DNA from: Mucilaginibacter sp.
GTDB taxonomy: Bacteria > Bacteroidota > Bacteroidia > Sphingobacteriales > Sphingobacteriaceae
Direction of reading: 5' to 3'
Assembly: GCA_028287865.1 (NCBI GenBank)
Contig: JAQBOU010000263.1
Span: 1-38,400, forward strand
Length of the DNA stretch: 38,400 nucleotides
Numbering within the stretch: the stretch's first letter is position 1; each line of letters starts with the position of its first letter. Below, one piece after another: positions 17,021 through 25,200 of this stretch. The notes beneath the pieces were generated by a model. That model was not told the DNA's origin and made no database searches. It saw only the letters and a list, made by a program, of their open reading frames with translations. The translations under genes and the position numbers were made by a program.

Positions 17021-17208
17021 TCAGCTGCATCTCCAAAAGAGGGTGGGGTGCTTGCTTTGAAATTAAGAATACGTTTTATTATTTCCTCTTTTTCAATTTT
17101 CTCGTCAATCAGCTTGCCGCGCTGTTCTATGATCACATCCAATTTTTTTGCCAACGCGATTATCTTAGAGAGACTCTTTTCGTTGTTGCTTTTTAAGATA
17201 AGTTCCAT
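16972..17208 (-). CDS. Antitoxin of VapBC-like module
   Basis: 78 residues, upstream of and overlapping the PIN toxin gene. The N-terminus MELILKSNNEKSLSKIIALAKKLDVIIEQRG is the typical short helix-rich lead of Bacteroidota antitoxins paired with PIN toxins. The charged middle (KLIDEKIEKEEIIKRIL) is a likely coiled coil, and the tail SFGDAAEWERNQREDRELPF is the toxin-wrapping part. No classical AbrB or RHH DNA-binding domain is obvious, so autoregulation cannot be seen. Identification rests on its position and this pattern. Confidence 0.75.
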   Translation of the reverse strand: MELILKSNNEKSLSKIIALAKKLDVIIEQRGKLIDEKIEKEEIIKRILNFKASTPPSFGDAAEWERNQREDRELPFSK

Positions 17209-17264
17209 AAAATAATTTATTATAACTATAGACTATTTCAAAATTACGAAATTTTATATTAAAT

Positions 17265-17341
17265 CGCTGAGACTTACGAAGTTTCTAACACTTTGTAAGT
17301 CTTTCTTGATCAAAGGCTGGCTAATTTTCAAATTCCCAAAT
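17265..17341. repeat. Repeat copy 2, right of the TA module
   Basis: The same unit as at 16521, with about three substitutions and two one-base insertions: GACTTACGAAGTTTCTAA, then GTAAGTCTTTCTTGAT and AAAGGCTGG. It lies between the antitoxin start and the end of the GT39 gene. Both copies are in direct orientation, 743 bases apart. Confidence 0.85.
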
Positions 17342-17347
17342 TAAAAA

Positions 17348-18907
17348 TTACTGTAATCGTTTCCATGCAAGTTCCTTTTTATACGCTTCATTAACTATAG
17401 GCTGCGGGTGAACCAGTAAAAAAATAGCGGTTCCTTTTTCCATTGCAAGGGGATTGTCTACTTCACCTATTTTACGGTAACTTTCAAGGTGGGATGCAAA
17501 TTTTTTAACATTGCCGCCGCCCTGGTCATCTACATAAATAATGTATTGCCCATCCAGGTTATCGGGTGCCCATAGGGTAAAGCTGCTGTTGAGCGATATT
17601 ACATCGGGTAAATGGTATTGCTTGCCAAAATGATGAATAGCTCCGGCTTCGCCATAATTATCGGCATAGATCTGGGTGTGTTTTTGTTGTTCCGGCGTAA
17701 GCTCGTTCCATGCTTTGGCCACTTTTGCGGTCATTTCATCCCAGCCCAGCATATCCCCGTAATCCTGGGTAGTGGGGTGCACTTTATGGTCTTCCCAGGT
17801 AACCGCAAACTGTAGAAAGCTAAGGTTATTATGTGCAAATTTAAAAAAAGCGAGCGTTGAGTTTAAAGGTAAAACTGGCAGCACCATCGGAAATAAAAGA
17901 AGATTCGGTACGGTAAAAAGGGCTATTGTTAAGCCGCGTAACACATAACCGCTTGTTTTTAACCATCGTTCAAAGCCAAATGCGCCTGCTGCAAACAGCA
18001 TGGGATAAGCGCCAAACAAATAATAGTTTTTGCCATTCATTAGGAGTAAAAATGTGAATATTAAAATAAACGCAATGGCCAGGAATTGGAACTTATGCAG
18101 GCGGAACGAGAATAATAAAAATATAAGGCCGGTAAGCCATACAAATAGGGCTACTCCGTTAACCATAAGTTCCTGTTTAATAAAATCCGATGGTTTTATA
18201 AAATCGAGTTGCTTTTCCCGGAGCGTTCTCATATGGGTAATTACAGGGAAATGATGCGTAATCTGCCATGCCAGGTTTGGTAAAAATATCAATATCGCAA
18301 GGATAGCGGCCCCTATAATATGCCTGTTTAACAACATTTTACGTTGTTTGCTGATAACAATGCCAAAAATTAGTGCGAATGTAAAAAAGGCCATGGAATA
18401 TTTGGTTAATAAACCAAAGCCAATTACAATCCCCAAAAAATATAAATATTTAACAGATGAGGTATTACAGTATTTTGTAAGCAGCCAAACTGCCAAAACC
18501 CACCAAAATTGATCAAATACAACGGGCTGAAACAGGTAACCGCTTGCCACAAATGCAGGTGAAAATATAAGGGCCAGGCAGGCCAATGCAATAGCGAATT
18601 TTTTGCCGCCTAGTTCAGCAGTAATTAAACCGGTAAGCCAAACGATCAATCCGCTGCAGATTGTTGGGAATATCCTTGCTGCAAAAACTGAATTGCCAAA
18701 AACAACAGATGAAATCTTTGCCAGCAGGCCGATAAAAGGCGGCACTTCCTTATATCCCCAATCCAGGTGGTCGGCAAGTACCAGGTGTAGCAGCTCATCC
18801 CGGTGAAAACCGAAATGGCTAATTGCCAGCAAGTTTAAACCGATTTTAATAAATACAAAGATGAGGATGAAGCTCGAATAGGTTGACCTCCGGTTTTTAT
18901 AAGGCAT
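17348..18907 (-). CDS. GT39-family integral membrane glycosyltransferase
   Basis: 519 residues with about ten hydrophobic segments and the GT39/ArnT-PMT catalytic first loop after TM1: HFGFHRDELLHLVLADHLDWGYKEVPP, where the Asp/Glu pair follows the first membrane helix. The C-terminal 130 residues (from about 390) are soluble and lie outside the membrane, with WEDHKVHPTTQDYGDMLGWDEMTAKV. The family moves sugars from polyprenyl-phosphate carriers to proteins or lipids at the periplasmic side. The acceptor cannot be told from the sequence. It is not in an operon with lipid A or O-antigen genes. The downstream side abuts the TA repeat. Confidence 0.85.
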   Translation of the reverse strand: MPYKNRRSTYSSFILIFVFIKIGLNLLAISHFGFHRDELLHLVLADHLDWGYKEVPPFIGLLAKISSVVFGNSVFAARIFPTICSGLIVWLTGLITAELGGKKFAIALACLALIFSPAFVASGYLFQPVVFDQFWWVLAVWLLTKYCNTSSVKYLYFLGIVIGFGLLTKYSMAFFTFALIFGIVISKQRKMLLNRHIIGAAILAILIFLPNLAWQITHHFPVITHMRTLREKQLDFIKPSDFIKQELMVNGVALFVWLTGLIFLLFSFRLHKFQFLAIAFILIFTFLLLMNGKNYYLFGAYPMLFAAGAFGFERWLKTSGYVLRGLTIALFTVPNLLLFPMVLPVLPLNSTLAFFKFAHNNLSFLQFAVTWEDHKVHPTTQDYGDMLGWDEMTAKVAKAWNELTPEQQKHTQIYADNYGEAGAIHHFGKQYHLPDVISLNSSFTLWAPDNLDGQYIIYVDDQGGGNVKKFASHLESYRKIGEVDNPLAMEKGTAIFLLVHPQPIVNEAYKKELAWKRLQ

Positions 18908-18968
18908 CTTACAATCAGGTTTGCTGATAAAGGTAGTGATTTGAGGCTAAAGGCGAAAGGTAAAAGAG

Positions 18969-19034
18969 AAAAGGTAAATAGTGAAAGATATTACAGGTTT
19001 TGATCTCCAAATAAACCTTTCACCCTTTACTTTT
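18969..19034 (-). terminator. Imperfect long hairpin after murA
   Basis: Read on the minus strand, AAAAGTAAAGGGTGAAAG pairs with CTTTCACTATTTACCTTTT with a few mismatches, followed by T-rich sequence. The CTTTCACC wording recurs in the heptamer array at 35041. Confidence 0.45.
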
Positions 19035-19051
19035 AAGCTTTAATCTCCTTG

Positions 19052-20359
19052 TTAAATCCTCTTGATATTGGCTCCGAGCGCAATAAGGCGCTGGTCGATG
19101 TGCTGATATCCACGTTCTATCTGTTCAATATTATAGATGGTTGATTTACCTTTTGCTGATAATGCAGCTATTAGCAGCGATACACCGGCACGTATATCAG
19201 GTGAGGTCATAGATATGCCCCGTAATTGTACTTGTTTATCCAGGCCGATAACTGTGGCACGGTGCGGATCGCATAGAATGATCTGGGCGCCCATATCCAG
19301 GAGTTTATCAACAAAGAACAACCTGCTCTCAAACATTTTCTGGTGAATCAATACTGAACCTTTGGCTTGTATGGCTACCACCAGGCAAATGCTCAGTAAA
19401 TCTGGGGTAAAACCGGGCCAGGGAGCGTCAGCGATGGTCATGATGGAACCATCAATAAAGGTCTCTATTTCGTAGTGCTTTTGTGCGGGGATATAAATAT
19501 CATCGCCCCTTAACTCTAACTTAATTCCCAAACGCCGGAAAACATCCGGTATCATACCCAATTCCTGGTAATGCACATCTTTAATGGTGATCTCAGATTC
19601 AGTCATGGCAGCGAGACCAATGAATGAGCCGATCTCTATCATATCAGGCAGTAAACGGTGCTCGGTGCCGCCTAATTCTGTAACGCCTTCAATGGTTAGC
19701 AGGTTAGAGCCAATACCACTTATTTTAGCGCCCATGCGGTTAAGCATTTTGCACAATTGCTGTAAATAAGGTTCACAAGCTGCATTATAAATAGTAGTTG
19801 TTCCTTTTGCCAGCACGGCAGCCATAACTATATTGGCAGTTCCGGTAACTGATGCCTCATCCAGCAATATATAAGTACCCTTTAAATTAGAGGCATCTAC
19901 ATTAAAAAAACCGTTGGAAGGATCATAGTTGAATTGTGCTCCAAGCTTTTCAAAACCAAGGAAGTGCGTATCCAAACGACGCCGGCCAATTTTATCGCCG
20001 CCTGGCTTTGGGATAGATGCCTTGCCAAAGCGTGCTAAAAGCGGGCCAACTATCATGATAGAACCTCGTAAACTACCGCCTTTTTGTTTAAAAGCATCTG
20101 AAAGGAAAAAATCAAGATCAATATTTTTCGCTTCAAAACTATAGGTGTCGGGCGCAAGTTTTTCAACGACCACACCCATATCCCCCAATAATTCTATCAG
20201 TTTATTTACATCTTTTATATCAGGGATATTACTGACAGTTATTTTTTGACTGGTTAAAAGAACCGCCGAAAGAATTTGCAAAGCCTCGTTCTTTGCTCCC
20301 TGAGGCGTAATTTCGCCTTTTAGCGGCGTGCCGCCATATATTTCAAATGCGTCGGTCAT
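19052..20359 (-). CDS. murA: UDP-N-acetylglucosamine 1-carboxyvinyltransferase MurA
   Basis: 435 residues, the usual MurA size. It transfers enolpyruvate from PEP to UDP-GlcNAc, the first committed step of peptidoglycan synthesis, in the cytoplasm. The N-terminal PQGAKNEALQILSAVLL contains the conserved KN pair. The ligand region SLRGSIMIVGPLLARFGKASIPKPGGD-KIG is clear, and SPDIRAGVSLLIAAL is the C-terminal motif. The catalytic-loop position occupied by Cys115 in E. coli is Asp122 here (PGGDKIGRR, codon at 19994-19996). That Cys-to-Asp change is known to make MurA insensitive to fosfomycin. It follows the DUF4290 gene by 122 bases and is probably cotranscribed with it. Confidence 0.96.
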   Translation of the reverse strand: MTDAFEIYGGTPLKGEITPQGAKNEALQILSAVLLTSQKITVSNIPDIKDVNKLIELLGDMGVVVEKLAPDTYSFEAKNIDLDFFLSDAFKQKGGSLRGSIMIVGPLLARFGKASIPKPGGDKIGRRRLDTHFLGFEKLGAQFNYDPSNGFFNVDASNLKGTYILLDEASVTGTANIVMAAVLAKGTTTIYNAACEPYLQQLCKMLNRMGAKISGIGSNLLTIEGVTELGGTEHRLLPDMIEIGSFIGLAAMTESEITIKDVHYQELGMIPDVFRRLGIKLELRGDDIYIPAQKHYEIETFIDGSIMTIADAPWPGFTPDLLSICLVVAIQAKGSVLIHQKMFESRLFFVDKLLDMGAQIILCDPHRATVIGLDKQVQLRGISMTSPDIRAGVSLLIAALSAKGKSTIYNIEQIERGYQHIDQRLIALGANIKRI

Positions 20360-20438
20360 AAGTAGATAACAGGTTATTTGTCCATGGACAAGGGTCCACA
20401 GGCCATGGCTTTTTGTTAATAATTATAAACAAGTTTAT

Positions 20439-20470
20439 ATAATTCCATCAACATCAGTTGATGGAATTAT
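20439..20470. other. 14-bp perfect hairpin between DUF4290 gene and murA
   Basis: ATAATTCCATCAAC and its exact complement flank ATCA. There is no strong T-run after it on the minus strand, so it may be an RNA-processing or attenuator stem rather than a full terminator. Confidence 0.55.
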
Positions 20471-20481
20471 CGGCTAAATTA

Positions 20482-21189
20482 TTAATACTTTTTAGAACCG
20501 CCGGTATTACGGTTACGATTTTGGTTGTTATTGTTGCGGGGGTTATTATTGTTATTGGTACGCCCGCGGTTGTTCTGGTTATTATTGGTGCGTCCGCGAT
20601 TGTTCTGATTATTGTTTGTGTGTGTATTAGGACGATATTCAACGCGGTTAAGGTTGATGTTTTCTTCCAGTTTTAACTGACCGCCGGATAAAGCGTATAA
20701 ATCAGATAATATGCTCTCATCGGTAACTGAATCTTTGTTCCATTGTACATACGCCATTTTCATAAAATTGGCAACAGCCTGCACCATATGACGTTTACGC
20801 TCAGGATCTTCAATGCTTTTGGCTTTTTCAATCATCAGCTCGATGGTTTTACCGTAATGCTTGTATTTGATACGCTGATGAGGGTATCTTAATGGCTCCG
20901 GTTTCATGTGGATGGCCTCCGGGGAAGGTTTTGGATACGGCGAATCGACATCAATCTGGAAATCAGAAATAATGTGCAGGTGATCCCACAGTTTGTGTTT
21001 AAAGTCGGCAACGTCACGTAAATGCGGGTTTAAAAACCCCATAAGGTCAATAACTACCTGCGCATAGCGGTTACGTTCTTCTCTTGTTGGCAAAGCAACA
21101 ATATACTTGACCATATTCTGTACGTTACGGCCATATTCCGAAAGTATAAGTTTATTCCGGGTTGAGTTATAATCAAAAATTTCAGGCAT
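20482..21189 (-). CDS. DUF4290 family protein with Asn/Arg-rich tail
   Basis: 235 residues. Residues 1-185 are the conserved Bacteroidota-specific DUF4290 domain, beginning MPEIFDYNSTRNKLILSEYGRN, then NMVKYIVALPTREERNRYA, and ending near YALSGGQLKLEENINLNRVEYR. The last 50 residues are low-complexity Asn/Gln/Arg with a 10-residue unit (TNNNQNNRGR) repeated twice in tandem, then more Asn-Arg. Such tails suggest RNA or polyanion contact, which is inference. There is no signal peptide. The pairing with murA is common in this phylum from memory and hints at a link to cell-wall synthesis. Biochemical function unknown. Confidence 0.9.
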   Translation of the reverse strand: MPEIFDYNSTRNKLILSEYGRNVQNMVKYIVALPTREERNRYAQVVIDLMGFLNPHLRDVADFKHKLWDHLHIISDFQIDVDSPYPKPSPEAIHMKPEPLRYPHQRIKYKHYGKTIELMIEKAKSIEDPERKRHMVQAVANFMKMAYVQWNKDSVTDESILSDLYALSGGQLKLEENINLNRVEYRPNTHTNNNQNNRGRTNNNQNNRGRTNNNNNPRNNNNQNRNRNTGGSKKY

Positions 21190-21360
21190 AGTTTTATTAG
21201 CTATGTAAGTATTCAGTTTAACGAAAGTTTAAAATTAGCACAGACATTTTTCCTTGATAAGCCAGGAATTAGAGGCTAAAGTTGAATTTATTTGTAGAAG
21301 TAACGCAAATATAAAGTAAAAGTGTGAAATGTTTAGCATGATGTAAATAATAATTTAAGA

Positions 21361-21385
21361 GTCGGAGAGTCCGAAAGACCGGAAA
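21361..21385. repeat. Copy of the AGTCCGAAAGACC intergenic word
   Basis: GAGAGTCCGAAAGACCGG matches the words in the spacers at 10239 and 11807. Confidence 0.45.
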
Positions 21386-21458
21386 TAGCCGGGAAGAAAT
21401 GATGAACGATATTTTCAACAAAAAGATAAGCCCAACCCGCTAATTATTATCTTCGTGC

Positions 21459-22565
21459 ATGACGCAACTCCTCATTACCAAAATAGATATTTACCGTTTC
21501 AGTATCCCTATGGAGCCATTTACCATTGCCACGGGAACGATGGATCATGCTCAAAATGTATTTATAAGAGTGCACACTGACGCAGGTTTTTACGGTGTAG
21601 GAGAATGCTCCGCTTTTCCGGCAATAGTTGGAGAAACGCAGGATACCTGTTTATTTATGGCGCGCGAATTTGCTAAATTATGGATAGGAAAGGATGCATT
21701 AGATATACCAGGCCGTTTGGCAGAGCTGCACTCTTTCACTGCTGGAAACACCACCATAAAGAGTGCTTTTGACATGGCGTTATATGATATTGCGGCCAAA
21801 CACGCTGGTTTGCCTTTATATAGTTTTTTAGGAGGTGAGAGACGTATAGTTGAATCGGATATAACTATCGGGATTTCATCGCCGGATGTAATGGCCTAAA
21901 CGGCTGTGATATTCAAAAAATCCGGTGCAAACATTTTGAAAGTAAAATTGGGTAAAAATGCAGTTGAAGATGTTGAACGCGTTAAACAGATCCGTACCGC
22001 TGCGGGTATTGAAATGAAAATACGGATTGATGCGAACCAGGGGTGGAGTTATGACGATGCGGTTTACGGCTTAAAAGCGATGGGGAAATACAATATTGAA
22101 TTTTGTGAACAACCAATGCGCACCTGGTATGACGATCATCTGCCTGCATTAATGCAGCATTCGCCGATAAAAATAATGGCTGATGAAAGCGTATACAACC
22201 ACCACGATGCCCGTAAACAGATCAACAGTGGATCGTGCCATTATATCAACATAAAAATGGCAAAATCAGGCGGCATATTTGAAGCAAAGCAAATTCATGA
22301 TCTTGCTGCAGAAAGAGCGATCGCCTGTATGATGGGAGGGATGCTGGAAAGCCGGATTGCTTTAAGCGCCAAACTGCACTTTGTGTATGCCAGTCCTAAT
22401 ATTGAGTTTTATGATATGGATACATGTATGCTCGGCCATTTGCAAGACCCGTGCGTAGGTGGTGTTACTTACCATGGGTACAAATTAAATATAGCTGATA
22501 CTCCGGGTATCGGAGCTGATGCTGACGAGGCCTTTTTGGATGAATGCGAGCAATTTACCGTCTGA
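21459..22565 (+). pseudogene. Dipeptide epimerase (L-Ala-D/L-Glu epimerase type) split by one in-frame stop
   Basis: An enolase-superfamily enzyme that epimerises dipeptides such as L-Ala-D-Glu from murein. One continuous frame of 368 codons is interrupted only by TAA at 21897-21899 (codon 147). The first half (146 residues) is the capping domain plus first barrel strands, ending in TIGISSPDVMA. The second half continues in the same frame with FKKSGANILKVKLGKN. All barrel residues are present: the KxK pair in LKVKLG, the metal ligands in RIDANQG, FCEQPM and MADESV, and the Lys in INIKMAKSGG. A CAA-to-TAA change explains it. A GTG at 21906 could restart a 219-residue C-terminal piece, but without the cap it is unlikely to be active. 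It converges with an M20 dipeptidase. Confidence 0.88.
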
Positions 22566-22655
22566 ATCAGAATTTACAGAATTTTTGAATTAACAGAATG
22601 CCTATCTAAACATCATGACATCTTGAAAATTCCAAAATTCTGTAAATCCTGATTC
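22564..22655. repeat. Long imperfect inverted repeat between convergent genes
   Basis: The left arm GAATCAGAATTTACAGAATTTT pairs with AAAATTCTGTAAATCCTGATTC apart from one extra base. It starts inside the epimerase stop region. It can serve as a two-way terminator. This AATCCTGATTC type of spacer palindrome is familiar from Bacteroidota genomes. Confidence 0.65.
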
Positions 22656-22670
22656 AAACAATATTTATAA

Positions 22671-24041
22671 TTATTCACTTAATTCTGCAAAGTACTTATG
22701 AAACAGCGGGATAGTTTCAATGCCCTTGTAGTAATTGAATATATCATATTTTTCGTTAGGCGAATGCAGTGCATCACTATCCAGGCCAAAACCCATTAAT
22801 ACTGTTTTAATGCCCAATTCAGCTTCGAACAAAGCAACTATAGGTATGCTGCCGCCGCCGCGGGTAGGTATAGGCTCTTTCCCAAAGGATTCTGTTATTG
22901 CTTTTTGTGCAGCACGGTATGCAATACTGTCGGTAGGGGTAACCACAGGTTCACCGCCATGGTGCGGAGTTACCTTAACTTTCACAGAAGCCGGTGCTAT
23001 CTTTTCAAAATGTGCAGTAAATAATTGGGTAATTTCTTCGGATGTTTGATCAGGAACCAGGCGCATAGAAATTTTTGCTTGCGCTTTTGATGGCAGCACC
23101 GTTTTTGCACCTTCACCAATGTATCCGCCCCAAATGCCATTTACTTCCAGGGTAGGGCGAGTGCCTGTGCGCTCAAATGTGCTATAGCCTTTTTCGCCCC
23201 AAAGCTCATTTACATCCAGGTCCTTTTTATATTCGTCCTCGTTATAGGGTGCGTTATTCAGCGCCTTACGTTCGGCATCAGTTAACTCAACTACTTTATT
23301 GTAAAAGCCCGGTATGGTTATATGGTTGTTTTCATCATGTAAGGAAGCAATCATTTTAGCCAGTATAGTAGCGGGATTTGCAACCGCACCACCGTACACG
23401 CCTGAATGCAGATCGCGGTTAGGACCGGTTACTTCAACCTCGAGATATGATAAGCCACGCAAGCCGGTTTCGAGCGACGGGTTTTCCATGCTGATCATGG
23501 AGGTATCCGAAATTAACACAACATCGGCTTTTAACCTGGTTTTGTGTTGTTTTACAAAGATGCTTAAATTTGACGATCCAACTTCCTCTTCACCCTCTAT
23601 CATAAATTTGATATTGCAGGGTAAGGTGCCGGTTTGCATCATGAGTTCAAAGGCTTTTACATGCATATAAAACTGACCCTTGTCATCGCAAGCGCCGCGG
23701 GCATATATTTTGCCATCGCGTACGGTTGGTTCAAAAGGCGGCGTTTTCCATAATTCAAGCGGATCAGCTGGTTGTACGTCATAATGCCCGTAAACCAAAA
23801 CGGTAGGTTTTGATGCATCTGTAATCTTTTCGCCATATACAATAGGGTTGCCGGCTGTTTGGCAAACCTCCACATGTTCAGCGCCAGCCTCAAGCAACTT
23901 TTGCGCCACAAAATCGGCGGTTTTCAGAATATCCTGTTTGTATTTGGGGTCAGCACTAACGGATGGAAGGCGAAGCAGCTCAAACAATTCATCTAATAAA
24001 CGTTGTTTGTGCTGTTCTACATATTGTTTTATAAGCTCCAT
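22671..24041 (-). CDS. M20-family dipeptidase
   Basis: 456 residues from ATG 24041 (MELIKQYVEQHKQ). The frame continues upstream to 24173, but that part has no similarity to the family. A zinc metallopeptidase of the M20A dipeptidase group: LVYGHYDVQP (zinc His and Asp), ARGACDDKGQ (bridging Asp), EGEEEVGS (catalytic and zinc Glu) and the late His in DALHSPNEKYD. The inserted dimerisation or lid domain (about 190-350) is present, with LHSGVYGGAVANPA. No signal peptide, so cytoplasmic. The convergent neighbour makes or made an epimerase for L-Ala-Glu dipeptides, so both could act in recycling murein peptides. That link is inference. Confidence 0.93.
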   Translation of the reverse strand: MELIKQYVEQHKQRLLDELFELLRLPSVSADPKYKQDILKTADFVAQKLLEAGAEHVEVCQTAGNPIVYGEKITDASKPTVLVYGHYDVQPADPLELWKTPPFEPTVRDGKIYARGACDDKGQFYMHVKAFELMMQTGTLPCNIKFMIEGEEEVGSSNLSIFVKQHKTRLKADVVLISDTSMISMENPSLETGLRGLSYLEVEVTGPNRDLHSGVYGGAVANPATILAKMIASLHDENNHITIPGFYNKVVELTDAERKALNNAPYNEDEYKKDLDVNELWGEKGYSTFERTGTRPTLEVNGIWGGYIGEGAKTVLPSKAQAKISMRLVPDQTSEEITQLFTAHFEKIAPASVKVKVTPHHGGEPVVTPTDSIAYRAAQKAITESFGKEPIPTRGGGSIPIVALFEAELGIKTVLMGFGLDSDALHSPNEKYDIFNYYKGIETIPLFHKYFAELSE

Positions 24042-24224
24042 AATCAAGAATTTGGGGCAAATATAATGTTTAAAGGTTTTCCCAATAGAAAAACCCGAAT
24101 ACCTTTTAATATTATTCCTGTTGCCTAACAGATTCAAAAACCATAAAACAAAAAAATTTGACCCGAGGATCAAATTTTAAATATTCTATGTAAATATTAG
24201 CTTTAACGTTAATGCAAAGGCTGA

Positions 24225-24602
24225 TTATTGAAAGTCACCGGTTCCGGTAACTGTTTTTTCTATCAGGTCACCTGTTCCAGTAACTGTTTTTTCTATCAGG
24301 TCACCGGTTCCGGTAACTGTTTTTTCCATCAGGTCAGCGGTTCCGGTAACTGTTTTTTCCATCAGGTCACCTGTTCCGGTAACTGTTTTTTCCATCAGGT
24401 CAGCGGTTCCAGTAACTGTTTTTTCCATCAAGTCACCTGTTCCAGTAACTGTTTTTTCTATCAGGTCACCGGTTCCGGTAACTGTTTTTTCGCCTATTGT
24501 AATTGAATTAGCAGGTGATTTGATATTGATGGTTTGGGCTGAAGTTGAGAGAGCAACAACCGAACCTAATACAAATGCCGCAGAAAAGAGTGCTTTTTTC
24601 AT
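24225..24602 (-). CDS. Secreted protein of eight 11-residue tandem repeats (EKTVTGTGDLM)
   Basis: 125 residues from ATG 24602 (MKKALFSAAFVLGSVVAL); a start four codons upstream is less likely. Residues 1-23 form a signal peptide ending STSAQ. A short lead, TINIKSPANSITIG, is followed by eight copies of E-K-T-V-T-G-T-(G/A)-D-L-(I/M), the last ending DFQ. Only two positions vary, and the underlying 33-base DNA units are nearly identical, which points to recent expansion or homogenisation. The regular Thr/Val/Gly pattern could form a small beta-solenoid or an extended fibre. I do not recognise a family. The opposite strand is also open through the repeats because 33 is divisible by three. Confidence 0.75.
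   Translation of the reverse strand: MKKALFSAAFVLGSVVALSTSAQTINIKSPANSITIGEKTVTGTGDLIEKTVTGTGDLMEKTVTGTADLMEKTVTGTGDLMEKTVTGTADLMEKTVTGTGDLIEKTVTGTGDLIEKTVTGTGDFQ
24234..24492. repeat. 33-bp tandem repeat array, eight units, coding
   Basis: Unit built from GGTTCCGGTAACTG, TTTTTTC and TATCAGGTCA, with occasional G/A, C/T and C/G changes. It lies wholly inside the repeat protein gene and explains the mirror frame on the plus strand. Confidence 0.9.
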
Positions 24603-25200
24603 AATGAGTGTCAATGAATTTGTTAATTTAAAAAGGTGTTATATTATTTATCAATTATTGTTTATTAACTTTTTCGTATGTGATTTCTTGAAATCATATA
24701 CGAACACAAACGCACCAACCAATTCAGGATTAAATACTGAATTGGATTTATAGCAAGAGCAAAAGTTGCTGACGCTATACTGGTAATTCTTAATAAAAAA
24801 AATATTGAAACAATTGGCACGATGTGGAAATTTGATAAAAAATTTCGGTTTAAGTGCTGATTTACAAGAAGTTGAAAATTTGATTTAAGATTATTTCAGA
24901 GATTTAAAGGAATGAGAAAAGCCAATCTACTTGTCAGATCATCAAAAAAATACTTAATCAAAAATTTACTTATTGTTGTCCAATAATTTATCAGTGGTAA
25001 AAGTAAATAATTTATATTAACAAAGCAATAAAAATTAAATATTCTTTTTCCGGTTATTTGGATAGTTGATCTGCCGTTATTTAAATAATGAGCTAAATTA
25101 TAATCCTTTCTAAATAGAGCGTTCTTTTGTATATTTAATAATTTGCATCGATCTGATATTAACTATAACTTTCTATCCTTTTTAACGTAATAGTTCTCTA
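24603..25200. other. 598-bp AT-rich gap without a supported gene
   Basis: Divergent upstream region of the repeat protein and the TPR sensor. Short frames around 24730-24910 have some protein-like runs (KVADAILVILNKKNIETIG; DLQEVENLI then DYFRDLKE) but are broken by stops in every frame, so at most this is a decayed gene. No clear promoter word or large palindrome. Confidence 0.4.

Noticed and set aside
16521..17341. Composite transposon or IS
   Set aside because: The flanking repeats are only ~70 bases and no transposase is present, so a repeat-flanked cassette is the most that can be said.
24042..24173. 44-residue N-terminal extension of the M20 dipeptidase
   Set aside because: Hydrophobic and unrelated to the family; MELIKQY at 24041 is the expected start.
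24234..24492. Possible CRISPR array
   Set aside because: Units follow each other without spacers, lie inside a coding frame, and no cas genes are near.
24228..24506. Plus-strand frame of repeated CFFHQVTGSGN units
   Set aside because: An artefact of the 33-base coding repeat, which keeps all frames open; it has no signal peptide and is Cys/Phe-rich nonsense.
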